This document shows positions 25,613-33,067 of a DNA stretch of 64,000 bases, piece by piece (the stretch's first letter is position 1; each line of letters begins with the position of its first letter). The DNA is from Thermoplasmata archaeon. GTDB lineage: Archaea > Thermoplasmatota > Thermoplasmata > Lutacidiplasmatales > UBA184. The position numbers and the translations under genes are program-made. The DNA lies in NCBI GenBank assembly GCA_021828195.1, contig JAKASQ010000004.1, positions 1 to 64,000 of the forward strand. Reading direction: 5' to 3'. The notes under the pieces are model-generated. The model had not been told where the DNA came from. It made no database searches and saw nothing but the letters and a program-made list of their open reading frames with translations.

Positions 25613-26001
25613 GGGGACGGCGCCGGTCCCGTTCCTGCGCCGGGGACTGACCCGTCCGGCCGGATCCGGTAGAACCAGCCCTCCCCGTAGGGGTCCCGGT
25701 TGATCGGGGACGGGTCGGCGGTGAGCGCGTCGTGGGTGGCGACGATCGTGCCTCCGGCCGGCGCCGGGAGATGACCGACCCACTTCTCCGACTCCAGGCT
25801 CACGACCGCGTCGCCGTGGTGGTGCACTGCGCCGAGCACCGGTCCCCGCCAGTGGACGATCCGGCCCGTACGCTGCTGGCCCTCGTCTGTGAGACCGACC
25901 GTCACCGACCCGTCGGGCTCCCGGCGGACCCACAGATCGATCCCGGCAAGACAGGCGATCCCCGGCGGGACCAGCCGCCCGGACGAGGGAAGCTCACTCA
26001 T
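25609..26001 (-). CDS. lbpA2: lipoate-binding protein LbpA-like, second copy
   Basis: 130 residues from ATG 26001 (MSELPSSGRL); GTG 26010 would add three. Lipoyl-lysine is Lys73 in LESEKWVGH, and VGLTDEGQQRTGRIVHW plus DPYGEGWFYRI match LbpA1. An extra HHH in AVHHHGD precedes the hairpin. It lacks the C-terminal CMRC of LbpA1. It is in the tusA-dsrE2-DUF1641-lbpA2-slpl2 operon, so it may work with a different redox partner than the main sHdr complex. Confidence 0.85.
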   Translation of the reverse strand: MSELPSSGRLVPPGIACLAGIDLWVRREPDGSVTVGLTDEGQQRTGRIVHWRGPVLGAVHHHGDAVVSLESEKWVGHLPAPAGGTIVATHDALTADPSPINRDPYGEGWFYRIRPDGSVPGAGTGPAPSP

Positions 26002-26047
26002 CCCGGCCACCGATGGTCCGGGACGTTGGGGGCGATCGGGCGGTCGA

Positions 26048-26473
26048 TCACCCGGACTTCGGTCGGCCCGGGGACGAAGATTGGCGCCCCATCTCCTTGA
26101 AGACGAGCCGGGCCCGGCGTACTCCGCGCTGGATCTCGGGATCGTGGAGGACGCGTCCCAGTCCGGACACTCCCGACACCGCAGGAAGCCGGGCCAGCTC
26201 CTTTTCCCGGCGCTCGGGGTTGGAGAGGACCTCGAGCGACGCGACCAGCGACGTGAGCGCCGGTGCGTTCTCCACCCGGGTCGCGATCAGGGGTTCCATC
26301 TTTTCCTTCGGTGGCAGAGACTCGATGAACCGGATCCACCTGATCGTCGAGGCGCCCGCCGACGCGACCATCTGGTCGGTGGTCGCCTGGGGGACACCGG
26401 CGGCTCCTTCGAGCAGCGTGACGAGCGCGCCGGTCTCCTCCCACTCGTCCCCCGTGCTCCGCGGCGGGAACAG
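26048..26473 (-). CDS. DUF1641-like helical protein, start unresolved
   Basis: All-helical protein with the DUF1641 style: two repeated segments, ALTSLVASLEVLSNPERREK and VLHDPEIQRGVRRARLVFK, each with a helix-DPE-helix pattern. Such genes accompany sHdr and formate-dehydrogenase-like clusters. Coding character extends up to the dsrE2 stop at 26482, but no ATG, GTG or TTG is in frame upstream of ATG 26371. I give CTG 26473 as a possible start; translation from 26371 would yield 107 residues. Function unknown. Confidence 0.6.
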   Translation of the reverse strand: MFPPRSTGDEWEETGALVTLLEGAAGVPQATTDQMVASAGASTIRWIRFIESLPPKEKMEPLIATRVENAPALTSLVASLEVLSNPERREKELARLPAVSGVSGLGRVLHDPEIQRGVRRARLVFKEMGRQSSSPGRPKSG

Positions 26474-26481
26474 GCGGATCT

Positions 26482-26937
26482 CTAGATGAACAGGGTCATC
26501 GCGTCCGCCCTCGACGCGAGTTCGAGGTAGGTGCTCGCGCCGATGACGTCGTCGACCTCGCCCACGAGGCTCTCCTTGGTGAGCCCGAACATGTCCATCG
26601 TCGGGGAGCAGGCGTGGATCCGGACCCCGGCGCTCTTGGCGGACTGCATGAATTGTTCGAGCGAGGGGAACTTCTCGGCGATCTTCTTCTGGAGTTCCGG
26701 CGGGAAGACGTCCATCGCTTTCTTCCGGCCCTCGGTCGTCAGGAGCTGCATCCCCCAGAACGTGAAGTACATGTGCGACTCCATTCCCAGCGCGCGCGCC
26801 GTGGTCGCCAGGATCAGCGACGGATAGGCCATGTCCGCGCCTCCTTTCGACACCACGAGGATGAGGGACGTCTTCCCATCCTTCTTCGCCCGTTCGATCG
26901 ACTCCGTGGCATGCGCCGCCGTTGCTCCCTCGGGCAT
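26482..26937 (-). CDS. dsrE2: DsrE2-type sulfurtransferase
   Basis: 151 residues with the DsrE2/peroxiredoxin-like pattern: SLILVVSKGGADMAYPSLILA at the N-terminal strand and TFWGMQLLT in the middle. The conserved cysteine in RIHACSPTMDMFGL is the presumed sulfur carrier. DsrE2 and TusA are regular partners delivering sulfane sulfur to sHdr. It follows tusA by 14 bases. Confidence 0.88.
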   Translation of the reverse strand: MPEGATAAHATESIERAKKDGKTSLILVVSKGGADMAYPSLILATTARALGMESHMYFTFWGMQLLTTEGRKKAMDVFPPELQKKIAEKFPSLEQFMQSAKSAGVRIHACSPTMDMFGLTKESLVGEVDDVIGASTYLELASRADAMTLFI

Positions 26938-26951
26938 GTTCCTTGTACCTC

Positions 26952-27191
26952 CTACTTGTGTTCCAGGACGAACCGGTAGAATCCCGCCTTCTCTTCGTTC
27001 GCCACGAGCGGATTCCCCGTCCGCTTGGCGAACGCGACGAAGTCGGAAGGCGCCGCCGGATCATCGGCCAGAACTTCGAGATGTTCTCCGCGGCCCAGCG
27101 TGCCGAGCATCTCGCTGGCCTTGAGGATCGGCATCGGACAGAAGAGCCCGCGAGCATCCAGCTTGGCCTTCGATTCCATGGAGGATTCCAT
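26952..27191 (-). CDS. tusA: sulfur carrier protein TusA
   Basis: 79 residues. The two-layer TusA fold begins LDARGLFCPMPILKA with active Cys18 in the CPxP motif. TusA holds sulfane sulfur as a persulfide and passes it to DsrE proteins and then to sHdr. The start may be ATG 27191 or ATG 27179; both precede the domain. First gene of the - strand operon tusA-dsrE2-DUF1641-lbpA2-slpl2. Confidence 0.92.
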   Translation of the reverse strand: MESSMESKAKLDARGLFCPMPILKASEMLGTLGRGEHLEVLADDPAAPSDFVAFAKRTGNPLVANEEKAGFYRFVLEHK

Positions 27192-27226
27192 CGAAATGAC
27201 ACCGTGGGACGTGGTAGCACGGCACT

Positions 27227-27236
27227 CTATTTACTA
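27227..27236 (-). promoter_or_regulatory. TATA-like box of the tusA operon
   Basis: TAGTAAATAG on the - strand in an AT-richer patch, 36-45 bases before ATG 27191; leader of roughly 15 bases predicted. Confidence 0.5.
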
Positions 27237-27330
27237 CTTTGCACTTGTCCAATCTATCGGGCGACCAAGCCGCAAAGACGCGGGCGGTGCGATCGGGGTC
27301 TGGGCCCCCTCGGGAGTCAGAGTTCGTCGA

Positions 27331-27702
27331 TCAACGCACGGAGAGTTCGATGTCGAACGTGCGTCGATCGAGGATCGTCTCTCTTGGGATCGTGAGGATA
27401 TGACGGTACGCCGGGAACAGGTCGGCGCCAAACCGATCGCAGAACGCCGCATTCTCGGCTCCGAAGGCCACCTCGCCGAGCGCGACGAACTCGTCGTCCT
27501 CCCGCAAGAGCACTCCGGCCGCGTGAAAGATCGGTCCGGCCATCATTCCCGAGACCCCCGGGAACTCGAGCGGGGCCGGGTCCCGGTAGCGGATGTAGAC
27601 GACCCGAAGGGGTCCCGAAGGACCGACCGGCTGGTCCTTGCCCGCAGGGTCCCCGGCCATCGGTAGTGGCACGAACGTCTCGCGCTCCTTCGGTCCGCTC
27701 AT
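27331..27702 (-). CDS. unknown protein of the dsrEFH operon, 123 aa
   Basis: ATG 27702 overlaps the dsrH stop (ATGA). Sequence is alpha/beta-like, for example RVVYIRYRDPAPLEF and AGVLLREDDEFVALGEVAFG, with one Cys (AAFCDRF). No metal or nucleotide motif and no known family that I can name. The repeated VALGEVAFG-NAAF pattern hints at a ligand-binding or sensor fold. Last gene of the mrp-dsrEFH operon, thus probably linked to sulfur handling. Confidence 0.65.
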   Translation of the reverse strand: MSGPKERETFVPLPMAGDPAGKDQPVGPSGPLRVVYIRYRDPAPLEFPGVSGMMAGPIFHAAGVLLREDDEFVALGEVAFGAENAAFCDRFGADLFPAYRHILTIPRETILDRRTFDIELSVR

Positions 27703-28028
27703 GGAAGTTCTATCACCTTCGCGGCCTCAAAGAGCCAGGTGACGATCTGTGCGTACGTCACTGGAATGACCGATCCGTCCGAGCCGCCGCGGATCCCCCG
27801 TCCGCGGAACTCCTCCTCCAGAACGTAGAGTCGGGCCGGTGCTCCGGAGGAGGGGACGCGAGGCATGTCGGCCCGATAGCTCGCCGTGCCCAAGAGGATG
27901 CGATGGAGCCGCGCCCCCGCGCGTGCTGCGACGCGGAGGAGCGCGTTCAAGATCTCTTCCTCCTCGACTCCGGGCGCGCTCTGGTGGAGAACGATCCACA
28001 GGGGCCCGGGCGCCGAGTCCCCGGTCAC
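27699..28028 (-). CDS. DsrH/TusB-like protein
   Basis: 109 residues from GTG 28028, coupled to the preceding gene by GTGA. It has the DsrE-superfamily pattern WIVLHQSAPG...EILNALLRVAARAG and ends TYAQIVTWLFEAAKVIELP. It lacks a clear active Cys. With the next two genes upstream it would form a DsrEFH-type heteromer that accepts sulfur from TusA. Assignment as the H subunit is by size and order. Confidence 0.65.
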   Translation of the reverse strand: MTGDSAPGPLWIVLHQSAPGVEEEEILNALLRVAARAGARLHRILLGTASYRADMPRVPSSGAPARLYVLEEEFRGRGIRGGSDGSVIPVTYAQIVTWLFEAAKVIELP

Positions 28029-28375
28029 AACGGCACCACCCGATCCGCCCGCACCAACCATTCGGCAACCTCGTCCGTATCCACCACGGTCACCGGGAGG
28101 TCCGCGATGAGCTCCGCCGGGAGGATCGACCGCCGGGCGAGCGAGTCGCCGTGGACGAGGGCCGGCGAATCCGCTGCAATGATCCCCCGAAGCAGTTGCT
28201 CGAGGGGGGGCCCCAGCCGATGAGGCTCCTGCCCGTGGACCAGCGCGCGGACGCCCTCGCCGACGAACAGGAGACGCACCGGCGTTCCGAGCGCGACCGT
28301 CATCGCCGATGCGCGGATCGTCTCGGCGAGGTGATTGGTCGAGTAGGGCGCGTGCCGGACCCAGAACAGGATCAT
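28025..28375 (-). CDS. DsrF/TusC-like protein
   Basis: 116 residues. It begins MILFWVRHAPYSTNHLAET and continues with the DsrEF-like helix and strand ALGTPVRLLFVGEGVRALV. Ends DEVAEWLVRADRVVPL, like other DsrF/TusC members. No cysteine is seen. Seven bases after dsrE. Confidence 0.68.
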   Translation of the reverse strand: MILFWVRHAPYSTNHLAETIRASAMTVALGTPVRLLFVGEGVRALVHGQEPHRLGPPLEQLLRGIIAADSPALVHGDSLARRSILPAELIADLPVTVVDTDEVAEWLVRADRVVPL

Positions 28376-28382
28376 CCTCGGT

Positions 28383-28739
28383 CTACTCCTCTTGGGTCAG
28401 CGCGACGAATCGGTCGGAGCGGGCGAGCAGATCCGATAGGTCCTCGAGCGTTCCGTTGCGCGCGTTGGGGATCAGCGCGCTGTCGGAAAGACCTCGAAAT
28501 CGGGCGCAGGTCGCGCAGTTGATGAGGGTCACGGAACGCGGCAGCCGGGCGAACTGCGTCACCACCGAGTCCGCACCCGCCTCGAGGTGGGCCCGACTGG
28601 TGCAGTACACCCCGTCCCCCAGAAAGAAGACGGTGACTTCGTGGCCGAGCTCGGCCGCGCTCGCTGCGAGACCGACCCCGACGGCGGGCAACCGGTGCTG
28701 TACCGGCGAGGGGAACACGAGGACTCCTAGGGTGCCCAC
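28383..28739 (-). CDS. DsrE/TusD-like sulfurtransferase
   Basis: 118 residues, starting MGTLGVLVFPSPVQH. The DsrE fold shows in LGHEVTVFFLGDGVYC, and the likely sulfur-binding cysteines are in LINCATCARFRG. This is the Cys-bearing E subunit of the predicted DsrEFH complex. In Dsr organisms DsrEFH goes with DsrC, but no dsrAB or dsrC is in the window, so here it probably feeds sHdr. Confidence 0.75.
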   Translation of the reverse strand: MGTLGVLVFPSPVQHRLPAVGVGLAASAAELGHEVTVFFLGDGVYCTSRAHLEAGADSVVTQFARLPRSVTLINCATCARFRGLSDSALIPNARNGTLEDLSDLLARSDRFVALTQEE

Positions 28740-28749
28740 CGTACCTCCC

Positions 28750-28989
28750 TCACGCGGTTCGAACGACTCTCCAGCCGGCCTTGGTGCAGAGGTACATCCG
28801 CGGGCCGATGCGGACCACTCCCCCGATGTCGACTGAACTGTCGTAGAACATTCGATTCAGGATCCCGACATCCTCGGGGGTCGAGGGGGCGGGATCCGTC
28901 TCGGCGAGCTCGGCTTCGAACGGATCCCCCCAGCGGCGGACGATCCTCACGGGCGGTGGAGCCCGGCGAGAAGGGTCGCCGCCCGACAT
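28750..28989 (-). CDS. unknown small protein, 79 aa
   Basis: Starts MSGGDPSRRAP two bases after the mrp stop. The core ILNRMFYDSSVDIGGVVRIGPRMYLCTKAGWRVV is beta-rich with a single Cys near the C-terminus. No family recognised. Its conserved place between mrp and dsrE makes it a candidate small partner of the sulfur-transfer complex. Confidence 0.6.
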   Translation of the reverse strand: MSGGDPSRRAPPPVRIVRRWGDPFEAELAETDPAPSTPEDVGILNRMFYDSSVDIGGVVRIGPRMYLCTKAGWRVVRTA

Positions 28990-28990
28990 C

Positions 28991-29872
28991 TCAGACCTCC
29001 GGATGACGGGCGGCCGCGATGCGATCGGCGAGCAGCTTGAGCCGTCGCGCGAGGACGGAGCCGTCGTCGCTCGAGAACTCCTCGAGGCGTCCGGCGTCCG
29101 ACAGGCCCGGCACCTGGGGCGAGATCGGGAGGCTTCCCAGAAACGGGACTCCCATGCGGGTCGCGTACTCGGCGCCGCGGGACGGGCCGAACAGGTCGAC
29201 GCGTTCCCCGTGGGGACAGACGAGATAGGCCATGTTCTCCACGAGGCCCAGGATCGGCGCGTGGAAGGTCCGCGCCATCTCCGCCGCCTTTGCGACGACT
29301 TCCGCGGAGAGCTCCGTCGGGGCCGTGACCAGTACGACCCCGTCCGGGTCCAGCGACTGGAAGACCGTCATCGGGGCGTCGCTCGTCCCCGGCGGAAGGT
29401 CGACCAGGAGGTAGTCGAGCACGGGCCAGGCGGTATCTCGGTACAGGCCGCGGATGGCACTGTTCACCATCGGGCCCCGCCAAATCAACGGGATCTTGCT
29501 CGCGGCGGTGACGGAGGCCATCGACATCACGTACACTCCCGCCTTCGAGCGGAGCGGTGCGATCGTTCGACCGTCCGGGTTCAGTTGCGGAGCCTCGGCG
29601 ACACCGAATACCCTCGCGATCGAGGGGCCTGTGATGTCGGCGTCGAGCACTCCCACGGTCGCCCCCGCCCGGTTGAGTTCGCTCGCGAGGTACGCGGTCA
29701 CGAACGTCTTCCCGACTCCGCCCTTCCCCGATATGATCGCGACGACGCATCGAATCCGGGTGCGGTCCAGCCGGCCGATGGCGAACGTCGCGTCCGGAGT
29801 GGTCGGCGAGCGGGGGAGAGGCGGGAGGACGGGGAGCGGGATATCGTCGGTCTCCTCGGTAGGCTCCGGCAT
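28991..29872 (-). CDS. Mrp/NBP35-family ATP-binding protein (Fe-S carrier)
   Basis: 293 residues from ATG 29872 (MPEPTEETDD); the frame continues upstream but that part is antisense to the DUF1059 and fixX genes. Deviant Walker A SGKGGVGKT (about 48-56), switch DADITGPSIARV, and DLPPGTSD are all present. A CPHG motif near residue 213 takes the place of the usual cluster CxxC. These proteins load [4Fe-4S] clusters on targets. The sHdr and AprB proteins nearby need many clusters, which explains its place as first gene of the mrp-orf79-dsrEFH operon. Confidence 0.88.
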   Translation of the reverse strand: MPEPTEETDDIPLPVLPPLPRSPTTPDATFAIGRLDRTRIRCVVAIISGKGGVGKTFVTAYLASELNRAGATVGVLDADITGPSIARVFGVAEAPQLNPDGRTIAPLRSKAGVYVMSMASVTAASKIPLIWRGPMVNSAIRGLYRDTAWPVLDYLLVDLPPGTSDAPMTVFQSLDPDGVVLVTAPTELSAEVVAKAAEMARTFHAPILGLVENMAYLVCPHGERVDLFGPSRGAEYATRMGVPFLGSLPISPQVPGLSDAGRLEEFSSDDGSVLARRLKLLADRIAAARHPEV

Positions 29873-29988
29873 GCTGGCGAATCGAATGCGTGCGGCCCGC
29901 CTTAAGGTGCCGGAACCTCCCGCGCCCGGGCCGAGGTCCACCGGCAACGCGCTCCAGGGCGAGGGTTTATCATCGATCGTTTCCTGCA

Positions 29989-30219
29989 ATGTCTGGCCAC
30001 CGATTCGCCCGCACGGGGGCCATCCCGAACGAGGAAAACGTGCCCGAAGTAGCGTTCGAATGCCGGTCCGTGGGCTTCCCGTGCGAATGGGCCCTGCGCG
30101 CGCCCTCGCCGGTCGAGGTCGTCCGTCGAATGTCCGAACACATCCGCTGTGCGCACGCCTTGCCGGAGCTCTCCCCCGACCTCCGGGCTCGCGTGGAAGC
30201 AGCGGTACGACCGGCCTGA
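29989..30219 (+). CDS. DUF1059 small protein
   Basis: 76 residues from ATG 29989, or 59 from GTG 30040. The DUF1059 pattern is evident: VAFECRSVGFPCEWALRAPS followed by VVRRMSEHIRCAH. Family members have paired Cys and a His and are of unknown function. TTTATC at about 29966-29971 is about 20 bases before ATG 29989, favouring a leaderless long form. It is followed 13 bases later by fixX. Confidence 0.75.
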   Translation: MSGHRFARTGAIPNEENVPEVAFECRSVGFPCEWALRAPSPVEVVRRMSEHIRCAHALPELSPDLRARVEAAVRPA

Positions 30220-30232
30220 CCCGGAGTCGAGC

Positions 30233-30526
30233 GTGGCCGCCCGCCTGAGCATCTCGGAGCGCCTCGGGGCGAACTCGTTCACCACGGACCGGGTCTCCCA
30301 TCTCAAGATCGCCGACGTGCGACTCTGCCAGACCTGTGCGCTCCGGCCGTGCATCAAGGTCTGTCCGGCCGAGGTGTACCACTGGGAGGGCGACCACCTC
30401 CGGATCAACTACGAGAACTGTCTCGAGCTCGGGGCGTGCCGGGTGGCGTGCCAGGAACTGGGGAACCACGCCCTCGAGTGGGAGTTTCCCGTGGGGAGCC
30501 GGGGCGTCCACTACCGCTACGGGTAG
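30233..30526 (+). CDS. fixX: FixX-like ferredoxin
   Basis: 97 residues from GTG 30233. Cysteine clusters CQTCALRPCIKVCPAEV and CLELGACRVAC, and the C-terminal VGSRGVHYRYG, match FixX, the 2x[4Fe-4S]-like partner of FixC in ETF:quinone oxidoreductases. Remarkably, it is not beside fixC (14571-15860) but across the whole sHdr cluster, directly before aprBA. This suggests the ETF-FixCX branch serves the sulfur pathway. Confidence 0.88.
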   Translation: MAARLSISERLGANSFTTDRVSHLKIADVRLCQTCALRPCIKVCPAEVYHWEGDHLRINYENCLELGACRVACQELGNHALEWEFPVGSRGVHYRYG

Positions 30527-30617
30527 CCCTCTTCCTCCCGCCGTGGATCGACGCGCGCCCGAGCGAACCGTGTCGACGGACGCCGGTGCCATCGCAATGA
30601 TTGGACAATTGTCGAAG

Positions 30618-30627
30618 GTATTTTAAC
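30618..30627 (+). promoter_or_regulatory. TATA-like box of the aprBA operon
   Basis: GTATTTTAAC, an AT-rich element about 90 bases before the aprB ATG; would give a leader of roughly 60 bases. Confidence 0.5.
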
Positions 30628-30713
30628 AGACCACAGAATCGGTGACTCGGCAGGTTCCAGCGGTCGCGGGGCCCCTTCGGGCGCCGGTCGACGGGATCTT
30701 CCGGGAACGTACG

Positions 30714-31163
30714 ATGCCTACCTACGTGATGACTGACAAGTGCAAAGGCTGCATGGAGTGCGTCAAGATCTGCCCGAGCGATATCATGCATATCGACCCC
30801 GTGCAAGGGCGGGCCTACAACATCGAACCGGCGATGTGCTGGGAATGTTACGCGTGCGTGAAGGCGTGTCCGGAAGCGGCGATCGACGTTCGCGGGTACG
30901 CCGACTTCGCTCCCCTCGGGCACAGCGTGGTCCCGATGCGTACCGCCGATCGGATCGTCTGGAAGATCCGGATGCTGGGCGGAGAGACCAAGGAGTTCAC
31001 GTTCCCGATCCGCACCACTCCCTGGGGATCGATACGGGCGCCGCAGGACGCGCCCGAACCGACCCACGACGCGGCCCGCAGCGAGCTCCTCTCCTTCGAG
31101 CCCGACTATCTGGCGGTCGATGCGCTGCCGACCCTGCCCCGTCCGACCACGGCGGGTGCCTGA
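30714..31163 (+). CDS. aprB: adenylylsulfate (APS) reductase subunit beta
   Basis: 149 residues from ATG 30714 (MPTYVMTDKC). Two [4Fe-4S] motifs: CKGCMECVKICPS (about 9-21) and CWECYACVKACPE (about 43-55), followed by the family's beta sheet and C-terminal tail that wraps around AprA (IRMLGGETKEFTFPI). AprB passes electrons to or from the FAD of AprA. In an sHdr organism the pair works oxidatively: sulfite + AMP to APS. 19 bases before aprA. Confidence 0.95.
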   Translation: MPTYVMTDKCKGCMECVKICPSDIMHIDPVQGRAYNIEPAMCWECYACVKACPEAAIDVRGYADFAPLGHSVVPMRTADRIVWKIRMLGGETKEFTFPIRTTPWGSIRAPQDAPEPTHDAARSELLSFEPDYLAVDALPTLPRPTTAGA

Positions 31164-31182
31164 TCATCGGAGGGAGCCGAAG

Positions 31183-33021
31183 ATGGACGAGGCTCAACCC
31201 CACCCCACGCACGTCGTCGACTGCGACATCCTGATCGTCGGCGGCGGTTTCGCCGGCTGCGGTGCGGCCTACGAGGCGCGCTACTGGGGCCGCGACCTCA
31301 AGATCGTCATCGCCGAGAAGGCCGCGATCGAGCGGAGCGGCGCGGTCGCCCAGGGACTCTCGGCGATCAACTGCTACATGGGCATGCGCTGGAACGAGAA
31401 CCAGCCCGAAGACTTCGTCCGCTACGTGCGGAACGACCTCATGGGCCTCTCCCGAGAGGACCTCGTCTACGACATGGCCCGACACGTCGACTCGACCGTC
31501 CATATGCTGGAGGAGTGGGGACTCCCGATCTTCACCGACCCCAAGACCGGTCGGTACGTGCGCGAAGGTCGCTGGCAGGTCATGATCCACGGCGAGTCGT
31601 ACAAGCCGATCGTCGCCGAGGCGGCTCGCAAAGCCGCCTCGGAGCTCTACGAGCGAATCGTGGTGACCCACCTCCTGCCGGACGCGAAGGACCCGAAGCG
31701 GGTCGCCGGGGCGGTCGGGATCAATGTCCGCGATGGCTCGTTCTACGTCTTCCGCGCGAAGGCCGTCATCGTGGCAGCGGCCGGCGCCTCCCACATCTAC
31801 CGCCCGCGCTCCGCCGGCGAAGGCTCGGGACGGACCTGGTACCCACCGTGGGCGACCGGGTCGGCCTACGCGCTCCTCATTCAGATGGGCGCCGAGATGA
31901 CCCAAATGGAGAACCGACTGGTCGTGACCCGGTTCAAGGACGGCTACGGGCCCGTCGGGGCATGGTTCCTCCTGTTGAAGGCGGTGGCGACCAACGCCGC
32001 AGGCGAGCACTTCGAATCCGCCCGGCTCCCCGAGCTCAGAACCCGGGTCGGGGCGTACGCCGACGCGAAGCCGATGCCGACCTGCCTGAGGAACCACCTC
32101 ATGCTCCAGGAGATCCTTGAGGGGAAGGGACCGATCCTGTTGCACACCGAACGCGTCCTCGACACCCCCGAGAAGGAAACGATCGGCTGGGAGGATTTCC
32201 TGAACATGACGATCGGCCAGGCGGTCACCTGGGCCTCCCAAGGGATCGAACCGACGAAGGACCCGTCGGAGCTCATCCTCTCCGAACCGTACGTGATGGG
32301 CTCCCATGCCGTCTGCGCAGGGGCGTGGACGAGCGGTCCCCAGGACGTCGCGCTGGGGGAGTACTCATGGGGGTACAACCGCATGACGACGGTGGCGGGA
32401 CTGTTCGGAGCGGGGGACACCGTGGGCGGTTCCGCCCACAAGTTCTCGAGCGGGTCGTTCACCGAGGGCCGTCTCGCGGCCAAAGCTGCGGTCGCATTCG
32501 TCCGGGACCACGCCGAGGCGCCGACCGTCGGGGAGGAGGAGATCGCCCGGTTCCGCAGCACGGTCTACGCGCCGTTGGACCGGTACGCGGAGAAGCGCGG
32601 GAACGTGACGGCGGGGACCGTGAGCCCAGACTACCTGTTCCCCGATCAGGGATTGAACCGCCTCGAGAAGATCATGGACGAGTACGCGGGCGGCGTCAGC
32701 GCCAACTACACGACCAACGAGCACCTGCTGACCCGCGCTCTCGAGCATCTTCGCCGGCTCCGGGTCGACCTCGGATCGATGGGGGCACGGGACCTCCACC
32801 AGCTTCAGCGCGTCTGGGAGCTCGACCACCGCCTCTGGACGGCCGAAGCCGTCGTCCGACACACGCTCTTCCGGCAGGAGACGCGCTGGCCCGGGTACTA
32901 CTACCGTGCCGACTATCCCCACGTGGACGACGAGAAGTGGCACTGTTTCGTCAATTCGGTCTTCGACCCGGCGACCCGCGAGTGGAAGCTGTTCACCCGG
33001 CCGTACCACGCGCTCATCTAG
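31183..33021 (+). CDS. aprA: adenylylsulfate (APS) reductase subunit alpha
   Basis: 612 residues from ATG 31183, with GGAGGGAG ribosome-binding site. FAD-binding motif VGGGFAGCGAAYEA is at residues 16-29. The active-site and FAD segments RSGAVAQGLSAINCY and GASHIYRPRSAGEGSGR are present, and the C-terminal RWPGYYYRADYP and WHCFVNSVFD are diagnostic for AprA. Full family length. It lies in the operon aprB-aprA-phosphatase-sat. Confidence 0.96.
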   Translation: MDEAQPHPTHVVDCDILIVGGGFAGCGAAYEARYWGRDLKIVIAEKAAIERSGAVAQGLSAINCYMGMRWNENQPEDFVRYVRNDLMGLSREDLVYDMARHVDSTVHMLEEWGLPIFTDPKTGRYVREGRWQVMIHGESYKPIVAEAARKAASELYERIVVTHLLPDAKDPKRVAGAVGINVRDGSFYVFRAKAVIVAAAGASHIYRPRSAGEGSGRTWYPPWATGSAYALLIQMGAEMTQMENRLVVTRFKDGYGPVGAWFLLLKAVATNAAGEHFESARLPELRTRVGAYADAKPMPTCLRNHLMLQEILEGKGPILLHTERVLDTPEKETIGWEDFLNMTIGQAVTWASQGIEPTKDPSELILSEPYVMGSHAVCAGAWTSGPQDVALGEYSWGYNRMTTVAGLFGAGDTVGGSAHKFSSGSFTEGRLAAKAAVAFVRDHAEAPTVGEEEIARFRSTVYAPLDRYAEKRGNVTAGTVSPDYLFPDQGLNRLEKIMDEYAGGVSANYTTNEHLLTRALEHLRRLRVDLGSMGARDLHQLQRVWELDHRLWTAEAVVRHTLFRQETRWPGYYYRADYPHVDDEKWHCFVNSVFDPATREWKLFTRPYHALI

Positions 33022-33067
33022 TGGCTCCGCGTCGGACGCACATGCCTCGTGCGGATTCCGCCAGGGG

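Noticed and set aside
26048-27220. 390-codon frame spanning the DUF1641, dsrE2 and tusA genes
   Set aside because: Only its last ~140 codons have coding character; the rest is an out-of-frame reading of dsrE2 and tusA.
29873-30592. Upstream extension of the mrp reading frame to a 533-codon protein
   Set aside because: The extra 240 codons are antisense to the DUF1059 and fixX genes; ATG 29872 matches the family start.
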